Source: Streptomyces alboniger
Lineage (GTDB): Bacteria > Actinomycetota > Actinomycetes > Streptomycetales > Streptomycetaceae
Direction of reading: 5' to 3'
NCBI RefSeq assembly: GCF_008704395.1
Contig: NZ_CP023695.1
Span: 7,812,001 to 7,876,000 of the forward strand
Length of the DNA stretch: 64,000 nucleotides
This document shows, in pieces, positions 26,568 through 35,463 of the stretch. How positions within the stretch are numbered: the first letter of the stretch is position 1; every line of letters begins with the position of its first letter. The notes under the pieces were generated by a model. That model worked only from the letters and a program-made list of their open reading frames with translations. It had not been told where the DNA came from and did no database searches. The position numbers and the translations under genes are program-made.

Positions 26568-26984
26568 ATGACGACCCCGGAAGCTCTCCCCTACGATCCG
26601 CGTTCCGTACCTGTGGGCCGCCGCTTCGCCGCCCGGGCAGCCGTGGGCTGTGCCCATGTGCTGGCCACCCTGCCACCGGGCCGCATCCGCACCATCCTGG
26701 CCAGGCTGCGTCGCGGTGCCCGGCCCGCCACCCTCCCCGAGGCGGAAAAGGCCCGGGAGGCGGTACTCGCTGTAAGCCTGTCCGCCGGCGGACAGAAGGG
26801 CTGCCTCCCGAGATCCCTGGCCACCGTGCTGCTCTGCCGGTGGTACGGCCACTGGCCCACCTGGTGCGTGGGCGTGCGCAGCCGACCGCCCTTCGCCGCT
26901 CACGCCTGGGTGGAAGCCGAAGGAGTCCTCGTCGGCGAAGACGCCTCACCCACATACTTCCAGCGCTTCTTCACCGTGGAGTGA
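26568..26984 (+). CDS. lasso leader peptidase (transglutaminase-like, B2)
   Basis: A 138-residue cysteine protease that removes the leader. The catalytic triad is visible: Cys79 in GCLPRSLA, His112 in AAHAWVEAEG and Asp125 in LVGEDASPTYF. The N-terminal half is the helical region seen in stand-alone actinobacterial B2 proteins. It lies 120 bp behind the RRE gene and 4 bp before the exporter gene. Confidence 0.92.
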   Translation: MTTPEALPYDPRSVPVGRRFAARAAVGCAHVLATLPPGRIRTILARLRRGARPATLPEAEKAREAVLAVSLSAGGQKGCLPRSLATVLLCRWYGHWPTWCVGVRSRPPFAAHAWVEAEGVLVGEDASPTYFQRFFTVE

Positions 26985-26988
26985 GCCG

Positions 26989-28851
26989 ATGACCAGGGCC
27001 CCCGGCATCGAGGACCCCCGGCCCCTCACCGGCCCCGCCGACGGCTCCGACGCGCGTGAGGAGGACACGGGTCCCGACCGCACCTGGGCGTCACAACGAG
27101 CGCTCATGACCCATCTGAGCCCACAGCGTTGGCGCATGGCCGCAGGTGTCCTGCTGGGGCTCGTCGGCAGCGTCATGGGCCTGGCCCAGCCCTTGGCAGC
27201 CAAGCGTGTGATGGACGACATGAGCCAGGGCCGGCCGACCGCCGGCCCCATCCTCATGCTCAGCCTGCTGGTGGTCACCGGCGCGGTACTCGCGGGGCTG
27301 GGCCACTACGTGCTGCAATGGTCGGCCGAGTCCATGGTCTGCGCCGCCCGCTGCCGGCTGACCGAGCGGCTGCTGCGCCTGCGGGTGCCCGTGGTGGAGC
27401 GCACCGAACCGGGCGACCTGATCGCCCGCGTCACCTCCGATACGACGTTGCTGCGCCAGACCGCGCCCCAGGCGGTGTCCGCCGCCGTGACCGGCACACT
27501 CGTCACCGCCGCGACCGTCGTCATCATGGGCTTCCTCGACGCTGTCCTGCTCTGTGTCACTCTCGGCGTGATCGCGTTCGTCGGTGTCATCGTCGCGGTC
27601 GTGGCTCCGCGCATCGGCCGCGCCACCCGGCAGGTGCAGGATGCGGTGGGCCACATCGGGGGTGCTCTGGAGCGCGTCCTGGGAGCCTTTCGCACGGTCA
27701 AGGCATCGGGCGCCGAGCACTGGGAGACCCAAGCGCTGCACCGGGCGGCCGAACATGCCCGCCACCGAGGTACGCGGGCTGCGGCGTGGGAGGCGGTGTC
27801 GGCCACGGCGTCGGCGGTGGTCGTTCAGGTGTGCTTCCTCGTTGTGCTCGGGGTGGGGGGCGCCCGGGTCACCGCCGGCACGATCAGCGTCTCCACGCTG
27901 GTCGCCTTCCTGCTGTATCTCTTCGCCCTCGCTCCTCGCATCGGTCAACTCGTCGAAGGGGTAAGCCAGTTCCAGATCGGATCTGCGGCCGCTGTCCGCA
28001 TCGAGCACATTGAGACGCTCGAGGCCGAACAGGTGAAACCCGAGCACGCGGCCCAGCACACGCGGGGAGTGACAGCGAGGGGCGACTCATCCGACATGGC
28101 CGCCGAGGACTGCCGGTCACCACTCGACGTGACCTTCCGCCAAGTCCGCTTCTCCTACCGGCCCGGACTGCCCAGGGTGCACCACGAGGTCTCCTTCACC
28201 GTGCCCAGGCGCGGTCTGACGGCAATCGTGGGCCCCTCCGGCGCAGGCAAGACCACCGTCTTCTCTCTGATCGAGCGCTTCTACGAACCTGATGCCGGAT
28301 GCATCCTTGTGGGCGGCAAGGACACCCGGCAGTGGCCCCTGAGCCGACTCCGCGCATCCATCGGCTACGTCGAACAGGACACCCCCGTCCTCGCCGGCAC
28401 ACTGCGGGACAACCTGACGCTCGGCGTCGGCGACTCTTCCGGCGAAGAACTCGCCCAAGTGCTCCATATGGCGCGGCTGGACACCTTGACGGACCGCCTC
28501 CCCCACGGACTGGACACCCACGTCGGCCACCGAGGCAGCCGCCTCTCCGGGGGCGAGCGACAGCGCGTAGCGATCGCCCGCGCTCTGCTGCGCCGCCCGA
28601 GACTGCTGCTGATGGACGAAGTCACCTCCCAACTCGACGCGGCCAACGAGGCGGCATTGCGCAACATGATCACCGATGCCGCCCGCAGCACCACCGTCAT
28701 GGTGATCGCCCACCGGCTCTCCACCGTCACCACCGCCGACCGGATCATCGTCATGGAGGCCGGATGCGTACGAGCGATCGGCACGCACGGCGAACTCATC
28801 AAGCATGACGCCCTCTACAGCAAACTGGCGCATACGCAACTTCTCAATTAG
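26989..28851 (+). CDS. ABC exporter for lasso peptide (D protein)
   Basis: A 620-residue half-transporter with fused membrane and ATPase domains. About six transmembrane helices span residues 45-340; the ATPase domain from about 385 has Walker A GPSGAGKTT, signature LSGGERQRVAIARALL, Walker B LLLMDE and the switch His in MVIAHRLS. There is no N-terminal C39 peptidase domain, which fits a separate B2 protease. It should export the mature lasso peptide and give immunity. It is the last gene of the operon. Confidence 0.92.
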   Translation: MTRAPGIEDPRPLTGPADGSDAREEDTGPDRTWASQRALMTHLSPQRWRMAAGVLLGLVGSVMGLAQPLAAKRVMDDMSQGRPTAGPILMLSLLVVTGAVLAGLGHYVLQWSAESMVCAARCRLTERLLRLRVPVVERTEPGDLIARVTSDTTLLRQTAPQAVSAAVTGTLVTAATVVIMGFLDAVLLCVTLGVIAFVGVIVAVVAPRIGRATRQVQDAVGHIGGALERVLGAFRTVKASGAEHWETQALHRAAEHARHRGTRAAAWEAVSATASAVVVQVCFLVVLGVGGARVTAGTISVSTLVAFLLYLFALAPRIGQLVEGVSQFQIGSAAAVRIEHIETLEAEQVKPEHAAQHTRGVTARGDSSDMAAEDCRSPLDVTFRQVRFSYRPGLPRVHHEVSFTVPRRGLTAIVGPSGAGKTTVFSLIERFYEPDAGCILVGGKDTRQWPLSRLRASIGYVEQDTPVLAGTLRDNLTLGVGDSSGEELAQVLHMARLDTLTDRLPHGLDTHVGHRGSRLSGGERQRVAIARALLRRPRLLLMDEVTSQLDAANEAALRNMITDAARSTTVMVIAHRLSTVTTADRIIVMEAGCVRAIGTHGELIKHDALYSKLAHTQLLN

Positions 28852-29459
28852 TGATCGTTTCATACCTAGTTGGTGCAGGGCTCGGCAGTCGGACTTGGTC
28901 GCGCGGCTGGGTTCTGCGGATGTCAGATGATCTTGAGCCCCGGGCAGGCTTGTCCGGCTCCTGGCCACGTCCGTCCTCCAGCTCTGGCTGCCTCCCCCCC
29001 TGTGGCCGTAAGACGACGCCCCCCCACGCCACAGCCGTGAGGGGCCCCCTCCTCGACCACACCGCGCCGGTGGAACCGATCCTGAGCGTCCCGGAGAACC
29101 CTGGGCAAGGCCAACCACTGCGCCCGCCTGCTCCTTGACGCCCTCGACGGCCCGGCAGCCGACCCTGAGGTGGCCCGCCTTCGCGACGCGCAGCCCACCG
29201 TGGAACCGCTGTAACCCCGCTCCGGGTCGAACGGGATTGGGTCCCGGCGAGGAGGTGAGCGCCAGGGTCTTCCGCGGCGTCGAGATCAGACCTCGATGTC
29301 CACGAGCGGTGACAATTCGCGCAGGGCGGTGGGCAGTTCCGGGTTGCCGGGAGGTACCAGTCGTCGGCCCAGCGCAGGACAGCGGCGCGGCCGAGCCGCC
29401 ATTCGTCGCAGAACTGCGAGAGGAAGTAGATACAGAAGGCGGGAGAGGAGTCCGAGCCA
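28852..29459. other. intergenic, decayed sequence
   Basis: No intact gene after the exporter. Minus-strand residues near 29290-29420 (WRLGRAAVLRWADDWYLP and ELPTALRELSPLVDIEV in another frame) look like the tail of an unidentified, frameshifted protein. Confidence 0.35.
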
Positions 29460-29590
29460 CAGAGGGAACGCAAGAACCTGCGCAAACTCAAGAAGGCGAT
29501 CCGCAAGAAGTGGAGCACCGTCGCCCTCATCGACATCCTCAAGGAAACCGCCCTGCGCACCGGGATGCTCGAGCCTCTCGCCGCCGTGGG
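29460..29590 (+). pseudogene. Tn3-type transposase fragment
   Basis: Plus-strand residues RKNLRKLKKAIRKKWSTVAL and IDILKETALRTGMLEPL resemble the middle of streptomycete Tn3-family transposases. The fragment is short and both ends are lost. Confidence 0.45.
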
Positions 29591-29669
29591 CGCCCGGGAG
29601 GTGATCGACGAGGCGCTGCGCCACACCGCGCGTCGCTTCCCGACCGCCGTCGGTCTGAAGGCCGCCGGT

Positions 29670-29880
29670 CACGAGATCACCGGCGCCACCTTCGCCACCC
29701 GCTCTGAGGCCGTGTGGGGGCAGGGCACCACCACCGTCGCCAACCAGACGCAGCCGCTCGGGCTCCACGCGCACACCGGTCTCCTCGGGCAGCTCGCGCG
29801 CAGCAGCCTCACGGCTGTCCTCGTCCGCTGGGTCCACATGGCCACCGGGCGAAGCAGGCGGACTCGCTGACTTCTGGCCG
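29670..29880 (-). pseudogene. Nudix hydrolase fragment
   Basis: A complete Nudix box is readable on the minus strand (GGHVDPADEDSREAAARELP followed by EETGV), with the Glu residues of the motif. The frame breaks soon after (ERLRLVGDGGG) and the rest of the domain is lost. Confidence 0.6.
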
Positions 29881-30314
29881 GTGAGTCGCATGAATCGACG
29901 CGTGAGTGGAGCACCGACAGCCTCGACCAGCAATCCGGATGCCTTGGTCGGAAGGGGGCTTGACCTTGACGCTGGGTCAACCCCCGATCGTTCCGGAGGA
30001 GCTTCCGCGCAGTCGCCTGGAACAGCTTCGCCATGGAGGCAGATGACATGCCGTGCGGGCGCACTGGCGTCGACGAGCCGCCGACACGGATTCGGCGCGA
30101 TCTCCATACACAGCGCGAAGTCCCGAGCCCTTCGTTGCCACTCCACCGCGACGGCCGCCAGGAACCGCCACCACCGCAGATGTGATGCTGTTGGCGATCT
30201 CCACCTGGCCTGTTGCGGCGTGTGGCTGGTTCCTTTCGTGCCTTGTTCCCGTACCACCCTGGGGTCACCGACTCTGATCGGATAGCGGACCTGAGGCGTG
30301 TGAGGAGAACCGAC
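29881..30314. other. intergenic, no gene seen
   Basis: Nothing convincing. The 3' part should carry the promoter of the methyltransferase gene. Confidence 0.35.
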
Positions 30315-31232
30315 ATGAGCGGGATGCGGAGCAGGGGACCTGGGAACGTCGCTGGAGACAGCTCGCAGGCGTCGGACCTCCCGGTCCCGGAGGGGATGGC
30401 GGCGTTCGACGACATCTACGTTCAGCCGGATCCTCGGGCCTACTTCCGGGCATTGGGCCCGCTGGAATACCAGGCACCCCATCACGGGCAGAGCGTCTTC
30501 CGGAGGGCGGTTGCGGCCCTCACGCGGACAGCCCGCGCGGCGGAACGACCGGTGACCGTGCTGGACATCTGCTGCTCGTACGGCATCAACGCCGCTCTCC
30601 TCAACCATGAGGTGACTCTGGAGGACCTCTATGCCCACTACACCTCGCCGCAGGCCACCGCGCTCACCACAGCCGAACTGATCGAATGGGACCGCAGCTA
30701 CTACGCGGCTCGTCGGCGCCACGATGCGGCCCGGGTAATCGGACTGGACCCCGCCACGAACGCCATCTCCTATGCATGCGAGGTCGGCCTGCTGGAACGA
30801 GGGTTCGCTGAGAACCTCGAAGCCGCGCCTCCCTCTCCGTCCCTGCTCCGCGCCGCGCGGCACACCCGTCTGATCACGATTACCGGAGGGGCCATCTTTC
30901 TGTCCCCCCGCACCTTCCAAACGATTTTGACCTGTGCCCAAGACCCGGTGTGGGTCGCGGCCTTCGTACTGCGCACCACCTCGTACAAGTCCATCGCCGC
31001 ATGCCTGGCTTCGAACGGCCTGGTCACCGAGAAGGCCACCACGCACACGTTCCGGCAACGACGCTTCACAGACGCGGACGAACAGCGATACGCCGTTCAA
31101 GCAGTGACGGCGGCCGGCGATGACCCGTACGGGAAAGAGACCGACGGCTACTTCCACACGATGCTGCACTTGTCGCGCCCCTCTGAAGACGCGACGGCAT
31201 TTCCGCTGACCGACCTGATGCCACGCCTGTGA
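30315..31232 (+). CDS. class I SAM-dependent methyltransferase-like protein
   Basis: A 305-residue protein with a Rossmann methyltransferase start: PVTVLDICCSYGINAALL carries an acid and a C-S-Y-G loop in place of GxGxG, and GLDPATNAISYACEVGLLE follows as the next strand. The C-terminal part (ITITGGAIFLSPRTFQTIL, FVLRTTSYKSIAACL) fits the remainder of the fold. The ATG at 30315 has GAGGAG 8 nt upstream. Target unknown. It lies 1.5 kb downstream of the lasso exporter across debris, so a link to the lasso peptide is possible but weak. Confidence 0.7.
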   Translation: MSGMRSRGPGNVAGDSSQASDLPVPEGMAAFDDIYVQPDPRAYFRALGPLEYQAPHHGQSVFRRAVAALTRTARAAERPVTVLDICCSYGINAALLNHEVTLEDLYAHYTSPQATALTTAELIEWDRSYYAARRRHDAARVIGLDPATNAISYACEVGLLERGFAENLEAAPPSPSLLRAARHTRLITITGGAIFLSPRTFQTILTCAQDPVWVAAFVLRTTSYKSIAACLASNGLVTEKATTHTFRQRRFTDADEQRYAVQAVTAAGDDPYGKETDGYFHTMLHLSRPSEDATAFPLTDLMPRL

Positions 31233-31589
31233 GCCCAGCCTTGCCCACACACTCACCACACTCGGACGAGAGGCTGCAACGACTACGACGACGGTCCTTG
31301 CGCCTGGTCATCGAGCAGGCGCTCTTCGACCGTGTGAGTCGGCCCTGTTCTCCCGAAGCTACGGCGAAGTCGGCGTGGACCAGATCGACGGCTTCGAGGT
31401 ACGCCTCGCGCCTGGTGTGCTCGGCGAGCGCCCGGTAGATGCTGGCGACGGAGGGGTCTGTCCCTTGCGCTTGCCGGGGGGTGATCAGGTCGGGCTGGAT
31501 TGCTCGACAGAATCGCCACCCGCGCGGCGCCGGAGCACGGTGAGCAGATCGGCTCCGGGGGTGGGGTGCCGGGGCGCCACGGTCGGCCC
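31233..31589. other. decayed sequence with possible TetR remnant
   Basis: About 31270-31400 (plus) reads RRRSLRLVIEQALFDR, resembling the start of TetR-family regulators, before the frame is lost. No functional gene. Confidence 0.3.
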
Positions 31590-31910
31590 GGCCCGCGGTC
31601 GGCGGGGGCCGCCCTGTTCGAAGTGAACGCCACCGCGGTGTTCTTGTGGTCTGCTTCGGCCGCGTGCCGGATGGCGAGGCGGTCGGGGGCGTCGATCGTC
31701 ACCGTCGCCTCCAACGCCGCCGGGGTGGGGTGCCGCGGGCCGGGATGGCCGCCTGCGTCGCATCCAAGGCCGGGGCCGTGGCGTTCACCCTCGGGCTCGG
31801 GCTGGAGACGGCTGCGCAAAGAATTCGCTGCAACGAGGTCTGTCCGGGCACCACGCACACGCCGATGCTGCCGCAGCCGTATGCGGCATACCCTGGGCGG
31901 CGCCACAGGA
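31590..31910 (+). pseudogene. SDR remnant, EntA/DhbA-like
   Basis: Pieces of a short-chain dehydrogenase are spread over two frames: FEVNATAVFLWSASAACRMA and SGASIVTVASNAAG in one, then VPRAGMAACVASKAGAVAFT and NEVCPGTTHTPML in the other. The Ser, the S-K pair (here VASKAG in place of Y-x-x-S-K) and the P-G-x-x-x-T-P-M tail resemble 2,3-dihydro-2,3-dihydroxybenzoate dehydrogenases. At least one frameshift and loss of the N-terminal NAD site make it dead. Confidence 0.6.
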
Positions 31911-32160
31911 ACTGATCACCGAACTGAAGGATGATTCCCGGGACTTCTACACCGGCCTGGTCGGCTGGACCGGCCGACCGACCGACTGACCGGCCGACCG
32001 GCACGAAGACGGGCAGCGGGTGATCGCCCTGCGCTGCGGAATGCTCGGCGAGCAGGGCCTGCGGCTCTACGCAGGCGGCGGAATTCTGCCCGTCCACCGC
32101 CCGGGCGCCGAACATGCCGAGACACCGCGCAAGCTCTCCGCGCTGCTCAGCGTCCTCACG
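31900..32160 (+). pseudogene. isochorismate synthase C-terminal remnant, EntC/DhbC-like
   Basis: The frame reads QELITELKDDSRDFYTGLVG, a stop at 31987, then VIALRCGMLGEQGLRLYAGG and GILPVHRPGAEHAET. This is the C-terminal part of chorismate-using enzymes (RxYAGxGI with ExxET). Together with the SDR remnant it indicates a deleted dihydroxybenzoate (catechol siderophore) pathway. Confidence 0.6.
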
Positions 32161-32701
32161 CCCGCACACCCATGATCAGATCACCGGGCAGATCCGTGCC
32201 TGCGTCGGTGTAGAAGCCCACCACCGCACGCTGCCACTCCGCGACGTCCACCTGGCCGTCACCGTCCAGATCGAGCCGCGCGAACGCCCACCGGGAGTCC
32301 GCCTCGGGCAGCCCGCAGGCACTCTGCGAACGGAGGAACTCCTCCAGACTGACGCTGCCGTCCCCGTCGGTGTCGATCAAGTCGACATGCGCCTGGACCG
32401 AAGGGCCCACCAAGTCACCGATCGTGCCCAGCTCACGCGCGCGCTGCAGCGCACTCACGAACGTCTCCTCATCCAGCCGGCCCCCGTCCTCGACACCGGC
32501 GAGCTCGGTGAGTCGCTGCCAGAACGCCGCCGCCCCCTCGCGTACCGCTGCCGCCCGAGGTGTCCCCGCGGGCTCGCCCACCCCGTCCAGAAGCCGCTGG
32601 GCACGCTCCTCCACATCCGACCGGTCGACGTACCCGTCACCGGCGGAATCCAGCATGTGAAAACGACGGACATACTTGGCGCGAATATCTGACTCACTCA
32701 T
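32156..32701 (-). CDS. EF-hand calcium-binding protein (calerythrin-like)
   Basis: A 181-residue protein with the four-EF-hand layout of calerythrin. EF1 is DSAGDGYVDRSD, EF2 is degenerate, EF3 is DTDGDGSVSLEE and EF4 is DLDGDGQVDVAE; EF3 and EF4 are canonical and should bind calcium. No signal peptide, so it is cytosolic. The ATG at 32701 begins the conserved MSESDIRAKYVRRFHMLD segment. It may act as a calcium buffer or signal protein. It lies 187 bp downstream of the radical SAM gene in the same direction. Confidence 0.9.
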   Translation of the reverse strand: MSESDIRAKYVRRFHMLDSAGDGYVDRSDVEERAQRLLDGVGEPAGTPRAAAVREGAAAFWQRLTELAGVEDGGRLDEETFVSALQRARELGTIGDLVGPSVQAHVDLIDTDGDGSVSLEEFLRSQSACGLPEADSRWAFARLDLDGDGQVDVAEWQRAVVGFYTDAGTDLPGDLIMGVRA

Positions 32702-32888
32702 GGCAAGGCCCCTTTCGGACGGCATCGGTGGACTCAAGCGGCAGCGTAGAGCCGGCCACCCATCCGATGAGGCCACGCCACACCCCTGACGGAGCGGTGC
32801 CCCCGACCGCCACAGCCCGGCCCGTCGCATGATGCTGCCTCCCGCCCACGCACGCCGCTCCGGAGCGGGGCCGAACGGTCCGGACACA

Positions 32889-34555
32889 TCACAGCTCGGC
32901 ACAGATGGTTCCCAGCAGGTGCCGCTCCCGTTCCTCCTCGTGGTCCTTCCCGCCCAGCATGTAACCGCCGAACTTCATATGGCTTCCCTGCTTGCCGAGG
33001 GTGATGACACCCCGCCCGACCTCGGCGATGGCCGCCTCCACGTCCGCGAGCTCGACCTCGGTGTTCCGGCGCACGTACCGCTCCGTCAACCGCCGGGCGG
33101 GGATGATCTCGCCGTGCACGGCGCGCACCATCGGGTCCGTGCGGTAGGAGTCGTAGTACATCCGGGAGCCGGGGATCACGCCGGGGGAGGAGACCGAGAC
33201 GGTCGTGATGCAGTCGCGGTACGTCTCGGCCAGCGCGAGCCAGTGGTCGACCTCGGTGCGCAGCGTTTGCAGTGTCGTGCCGGGCAGGCCCATGATGCCG
33301 GAGATGTAGAGCCGGTAGTCCAGCCGCTGTGCCAGGTCCAGAGCCTCTGTCACGCGTTCCGGCCCCTTGTTGATGCCTTTGGAGTCGCCGCGCAGCAACT
33401 TGGGATCGAACGCTTCCAGGCCGACATTCCAGGTGCGGATGAAGTCTTTGCACAGCTCGGCGGATTGCAGGAATTCGTAGACGAGTCCATAGGCGAGCAT
33501 GAACCGGCGGCCGCGCAGCACCGGGGAGGCGGCGCATGCCTCGGCCAGGTCGTCGAGGTAGCTGATCTCTCCTGACCACTGTGCGCGGGAGAAGCCGCAG
33601 GTGGAATCACCGGCCGCGTAGACGTTGGCGCCGAGTCGGCCCACGACGGTCTCCAGCACCGGGACGACGGCGTGGGGATCGGTGGTCTTGGGGGTGAGGC
33701 CCTGGATGGAGCAGTGCCGACAGCGCCGACTGGCTCTGCTGCCCCAGGTGCAGCCGCCGTCCAGCGGCATCGTGACCATGCGCTTCAGCTCGTAGTGCTG
33801 GGCGTACCAGACGGCGAAGGCCTTGTCGTAATGCGTTGTCAACTGGTCCTCGATGAGCCGGTAGTCGGGCAGGAGGCGGCGGTCGAGGGGGTAGCTGGGG
33901 GCGCTCTGGTTCACCACCTGCCCCGCGTGGTCGCGGTAGGCGAGAGACGGCACTCGCGTCAGGTCCAACTGCCCCTGCAAGGCGTACAGCAGGCCCATCA
34001 TGGTGAACGGGCCGTTGTTGCCGGTACAGATGTAGTCGACGACACGGCTGCCGTAGACACCGGTGAGGATCTCCCGGTGCAGGATTCCGGCATGGTCGTG
34101 CCGAACACCACGACGGCGTCCGGGTTCACCCGTTTGACCTCGGCGGCCACGATGAAGGCCCACAGTGCGGTGGCCGTGTAGGCGCTTAACGCCGCCACCT
34201 CCGGCGGATCCGACTCGATCATGGCCTGCACCTCGGGCCACTGAACGTGACTCATGTCGATGTAGCGCGCGGTCATGCCGGGAAAGCAGCGGTGCTGGTA
34301 CGTCATCATCTCCACCAGGGCCGCATGCGGATAGACGCAGCCCTCGTTGCGGTACCGCTCCTGCCCGTCCACCCCTTCGATGTCGGCACCGCCGCCGGAA
34401 GCGCCCCCGCGATGCGCCGAAGTCAACGGCAGGGCGAAGTACCAGACCGAGCTCAGCTGTCGCGCGGGACGGCGGGCGGCAGGCAGCGGCAGCGCCCACT
34501 GGTATCTTCCGTCGATCCCCACGGCTTCCTCGGAGGGGTGCAGACTCATCTCCAT
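32889..34555 (-). pseudogene. B12-binding radical SAM enzyme, one frameshift
   Basis: Two overlapping frames together give a protein of about 555 residues. The 5' frame (34555 to about 34095) holds a cobalamin-binding Rossmann domain (IDMSHVQWPEVQAMIESDPP, VVVFG). The 3' frame holds the radical SAM part: DGGCTWGSRASRRCRHCSIQ, with cysteines spaced C-x9-C-x2-C rather than C-x3-C-x2-C, then GLEAFDPKLLRGDSKGINKG, and a C-terminal region. One missing base near 34090-34097 separates them; restoring it gives VVFG-x-HAGILHREILTG. ATG 34555 has GGGAGG 8 nt upstream. Members of this class methylate unactivated carbons or catalyse rearrangements. If the shift is real the gene is dead; a sequence error is also possible. 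Confidence 0.75.
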
Positions 34556-34842
34556 GGCCCCGGCCTCCCGCTGGCGCGAACCAATCTGGATCTTCACCGT
34601 CGAGTCGGGGAGGGGTGTCAGTAGAGGATTCGCTTCCCGGTCAGCATCCCCGGCTCGGTGTGTTCAGCTCATAGCCGCATGGTGGAATGTCCGACACCCG
34701 TCACGCCAGGTGGCGTGGTCGAATTCGGCCACGGGCAGTTGCGTCCGGGCAGCTGACGGATTCCCCCCCCACCCCTCTCGCTACGAGCTTCATCTGCCAC
34801 GTCAGTCCGAGTCATCCTCGCGTGCGCTCAAGCCGTGCTGTG

Positions 34843-35387
34843 CTATCGGCCGACAACCAGGGTGGATCGGTTGACGACCAGGGATGTGGGCCGTTGAGCG
34901 AGCCAGCCTGATCTGAGGTGTGCAGGTGCCTCGGTCAGGACATGGGCGAAGCCGAGATTCTCGTAGTAGCGCTGGACCTTGCGGGTGGAACCCAGCAGCC
35001 GATACGGATCCAGTGCTGGCCTTCTACGGCTCCGACGCGGCACGCCCAGTCGAGGGCGAGGCTTCCGATGTCGTGGTCTGCCGCGCTACGGCGGACGATC
35101 AGCTTGTAAAGGTGGAGGGCGGTCTCGGCGGCGTCTTCAGTGCTCCAGCAGGCACGGTCGACGAAGCTGAGACGCACCGTGGCCACGATGTCGCCGCTCT
35201 CGTCGAGGATGACCCAAGTCCGGCCCTCGCCTATGGGCTTCCGCCATTTCGCCAGGTCGCGGGCAACTGCCTCACGGTCCGACCACTGGCCGGTCCCCTG
35301 TGCCCGTAGCCAGTCTTCGGCTTCCCTGCGCGGGTCCATCAGAATGGAGGCGTGGTCGCCGGATGAGGGCTTGGTGAAGAAGGTCAT
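34843..35387 (-). pseudogene. GNAT acetyltransferase, one frameshift in a G run
   Basis: The first frame (35387 to about 34990) reads a GNAT N-terminus (EAEDWLRAQGTGQWSDREA, HDIGSLALDWACRVGAVEGQ). The usual ending GSTRKVQRYYENLGFAHVLT is in another frame. Adding a single G to the GGG run near 34989 restores a continuous protein of about 181 residues (HWIRIGCW-GSTRKVQRYYE). A sequencing slip or a real recent mutation would explain it. Neighbouring P450 and radical SAM genes are in the same orientation. Confidence 0.75.
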
Positions 35388-35463
35388 GGCGGCACCAGTA
35401 CCCCACCTGGCGCGACACCTGAACCTCGAACAAACAATCTCGCCTGGACGAAACCCTCTCCAT

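Noticed and set aside
29286..31259. 657-codon minus-strand frame
   Set aside because: Mostly antisense to the methyltransferase gene and intergenic sequence; only the short Nudix-like part has family features.
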